Assembly (NCBI GenBank): GCA_018985225.1
Contig: JADGIF010000161.1
Span: 1 to 16,507, forward strand
Length of the DNA: 16,507 bases
Reading direction: 5' to 3'
Origin: Amoeboradix gromovi
Lineage: Eukaryota; Sanchytriomycota; Sanchytriomycetes; Sanchytriales; Sanchytriaceae
A program made the translations under genes and the position numbers. This document shows, piece after piece, positions 14,924 to 16,507 of this stretch. Positions within the stretch are counted from its first letter, which is position 1; each line of letters begins with the position of its first letter. The notes beneath the pieces are model-generated. The model ran no database searches. It was not told the DNA's origin and saw nothing but the letters and a program-made list of their open reading frames with translations.

Positions 14924-15770
14924 ATTTACCATGAGCTGCTCTTAATTGGATCACTGTTGCTTGTTGATCGGGTGGTAAAGATGATATTTGTTCTTGAGAT
15001 AGTGCCAATACTTGTCTTAACAGGGCTTGCTGGTCCACATTCTGCGGTTGTTGCTGCTGTGGCTGCTGGATTGGCTGCTGGTGGATCGGCTGCTGAACAG
15101 GTGCGGATTGTACATATTGTGGCTGCTGAGGTTGAGAAACAGGCTGCGAGAGAATATTCTGTATGGTAGGCTGGTCTACTAGATTAAGCATAATCAAGAC
15201 CTGCAGTACAGCAAAAGATAAATTGGGATTGCTTAAAAGTATATTCTGCATTTCGTTTGGATTGCTGATTACCAATTCTCTGACCTGTGTTATTAGTTGG
15301 AGTAACTGGTCATGCTGCATGTTACCCAATGTGTTTGTAATAATCTGCAGATTTGTAGAGACGTTGGGCATTGCTTGCTGTTGGGCTTGTTGAGTATTCG
15401 GTTGCTGCTGTAGAAATAAAGAGCGCTGAGAGGGATCCAATGAAGCCGCAACCTGTTGTTGAACACGTTCGCTTTCTTTTTGTAAATTTTGTTGCACTTC
15501 TCTAGAGGTATTTTTTAGACCTTCGTTCGCCCAACCGACTCTAAGATTTCTTCCAAAAGCCTCGAACCCATTCATATTGCGAACTGCGCTGGAAGCTGTC
15601 TCATGGTCATAAAATTCACAAAATGCGTAACCCTTTGGTCTTTTTGTGTCTTTGTCTGTGACCAATCTAAAAGAATTAACCGGGCCTACCCTAGAAAACA
15701 CTTGTTTTAATCCTTGTTCCGTAGCGTCATAAGAAATGTTTCCAACAAAGACAATTTTAGGCAAATCCAT
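14922..15770 (-). CDS. Cleavage stimulation factor 64-kDa subunit homologue (CstF-64 / Rna15)
   Basis: A 282-residue nuclear RNA-binding protein of the mRNA 3'-end cleavage and polyadenylation machinery; it binds U/GU-rich RNA beside the cleavage site. The RRM lies at about 6-81 with RNP2 IVFVGN (6-11) and RNP1 KGYAFCEF (46-53), ending GRNLRVGWANEG. The hinge domain at about 140-200 (LLQLITQVRELVISNPNEM, NPNLSFAVLQ) binds CstF-77/Rna14. A Gln-Pro low-complexity stretch (205-245) leads to the C-terminal three-helix domain (LLRQVLALSQEQISSLPPDQQ, 250-270), which contacts Pcf11. It is much shorter than human CSTF2 because it lacks the long Gly/Pro and MEARA region, and is close to yeast Rna15 in size. 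The 97 nt between it and SRP54 must contain the SRP54 promoter. Confidence 0.95.
   Translation of the reverse strand: MDLPKIVFVGNISYDATEQGLKQVFSRVGPVNSFRLVTDKDTKRPKGYAFCEFYDHETASSAVRNMNGFEAFGRNLRVGWANEGLKNTSREVQQNLQKESERVQQQVAASLDPSQRSLFLQQQPNTQQAQQQAMPNVSTNLQIITNTLGNMQHDQLLQLITQVRELVISNPNEMQNILLSNPNLSFAVLQVLIMLNLVDQPTIQNILSQPVSQPQQPQYVQSAPVQQPIHQQPIQQPQQQQPQNVDQQALLRQVLALSQEQISSLPPDQQATVIQLRAAHGK
15035..15160 (-). repeat. Gln/Pro-coding triplet-rich repeat in the CstF-64 gene
   Basis: CAG/CAA/CCA-rich imperfect repeats encode runs such as QQPQQQQPQN and QQPIHQQPIQQP between the hinge and the C-terminal domain. Confidence 0.6.
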
Positions 15771-15984
15771 TTACTAGTATTTAGAGTTTCACCCTCGGTC
15801 CAACAGAACTTAAAATTTCAAGAATAAATGATATATCAAGAATACACGAGCAATAACGACCAATCTTCACGCTTTCTAGTTTTTTCGATCGACATAAATA
15901 CGCGCTCTTCTTCCTTATCATCAATGAGGGATGGGTCAAAGCGCCATGATCCAGAATATGTGAAATCTAAAGAAATAACTAGCA

Positions 15985-16150
15985 GGTACAGCATACATTC
16001 AGAGTGTAAACAGAAAGGAAAGACGTTTGTTGATTGTAATGAATCATTTACTAGTCAGACATGCACAAGGTGATCAACTGTCATTTGGAGAAAGAGACCA
16101 TTTTGAGATCCAATCTGTAAAAACCAGACTGGTCAATTTGTATCGAAATT
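15985..16150 (+). pseudogene. Degenerate TnpB/Fanzor-like zinc ribbon (type A remnant)
   Basis: The frame upstream of 16071 reads SECKQKGKTFVDCNESF followed by TSQTCTR and then a TGA (16071-16073) exactly where the second Cys of the knuckle (TCTRCG) is expected. One base over, the sequence continues GDQLSFGERDHFEIQSVKT. Together these follow the TnpB pattern NESYTSxTCxxCG, a 12-15 residue gap, then FxCxxCK, with the second Cys pair replaced by Ile and Val. So the gene is broken by a frameshift and by lost zinc ligands. It differs from the type B remnant beginning at 16254. The frame reaches back to 15828, but that part may be CstF-64 promoter. Assignment is by motif only. Confidence 0.45.
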
Positions 16151-16160
16151 CCAAAATAAA

Positions 16161-16192
16161 TACTCTGTACAGCTATTCTCTTACTCTGTACA
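16161..16192 (+). repeat. 11-bp direct repeat TACTCTGTACA, two copies
   Basis: Copies at 16161-16171 and 16182-16192, 21 nt apart start to start, located between the two transposase remnants, with AATAAA just before (16155-16160). Confidence 0.5.
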
Positions 16193-16253
16193 AAGTAGAC
16201 TACCGCTCTGAGATAATTCAAATAAACCTTTGATTCATAACACTAATTCATAA

Positions 16254-16507
16254 TATGAATATCATACTTCAAAGAACTGTAGTGCCTGTGAGAATGAAAT
16301 AGATAAGAGTAATGATGTTAGTATAACATTAAATGACACTAGAAGTACTGTCTAAGAAAATGCACCTTTTGCTTAGATGCTCACAGACCTCATATATTTG
16401 AAAGAGATGTAGGGTCTTCTAGTTTTATTTTAAAAAGAGGAATGCAATTAATGAAAGAGTCTTTGTATAATAGAAGAAGATCTTTTATTAATGATAGTAT
16501 TGCCTCT
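16254..16507 (+). pseudogene. Degenerate TnpB/Fanzor-like transposase C-terminus (type B, second copy of the sequence at 1-225)
   Basis: From 16254 the frame reads YEYHTSKNCSACENEIDKS, containing the classic first zinc knuckle (TSKxCSxC, Cys codons at 16278 and 16287). It continues into DNA nearly the same as bases 1-225: the base-1 ATG is ATA here (16299). A net 4-nt deletion near 16335 breaks the frame, and then the second knuckle CTFC (16361-16372) and the ERDVGSSSFILKRG block follow. A TAA at 16251-16253 stops the frame upstream. From the second knuckle to the window edge the two copies differ at few residues (Q/H, A/V, L/M, K/Q, V/L, E/S, W/L, one extra Arg), so selection on protein lasted for a time after divergence. 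The copy runs off the window. Confidence 0.6.

Noticed and set aside
1-16507. CRISPR array, prokaryotic operon or integrated virus
   Set aside because: No regularly spaced repeats, no bacterial-type gene clusters and no viral structural or polymerase genes were seen.

Overview
The window looks like nuclear DNA of a compact-genome fungus or close fungal relative (early-diverging fungus, rozellid or aphelid type). Reasons: a eukaryotic tRNA without encoded CCA; eukaryote-only proteins (kinesin-1, SRP54, CstF-64, eEF1B-beta, CK1); a fungal-type PRPP synthetase with an inserted loop before its GTLIANLL segment; a CYS3/MET4-like bZIP; and a GPI-anchored wall-type protein with a CYNNC motif. The genus cannot be named from sequence alone. 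About 13 protein genes lie in 16.5 kb, nearly all intronless, with short intergenic gaps.

Layout. 1-225 is the C-terminal end of a decayed TnpB/Fanzor-like transposase; 226-901 has no convincing gene. Kinesin-1 (902-3418, +) converges with PHS1 (3460-4062, -). PHS1 diverges from a run of three + genes: an unknown protein (4189-5193), mitochondrial uS5 (5307-6035) and a disordered acidic-tailed protein (6156-6608). A 1.17-kb stretch without a supported gene follows (6609-7773), with several hairpins. Next come a GPI-anchored secreted protein (7774-8277, +), then CK1 kinase (8420-9406), PRPP synthetase (9573-10659, split by an intron) and eEF1B-beta (10848-11462), all -. A divergent promoter leads to a bZIP factor (11805-12320, +), then tRNA-Pro(UGG) and an unknown membrane protein (12638-13240, +). 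This converges on SRP54 (13268-14824, -) and CstF-64 (14922-15770, -). The right end (about 15985-16507) holds two different degenerate TnpB/Fanzor zinc-ribbon remnants, the second being a diverged copy of the sequence at position 1.

The genes are mostly housekeeping and unrelated in pathway: translation, protein targeting, nucleotide precursors, very-long-chain fatty acids, mRNA 3'-end formation, transport and signalling. The unusual points are genome-level. There is a 19-nt spliceosomal-type intron in the PRPP synthetase gene. AATAAA overlaps the stop codon (TAATAAA) in six genes and lies within about 13 nt of the stop in four more. TGA is not used as a stop in any of the 13 genes. Fanzor-like remnants lie at both ends.
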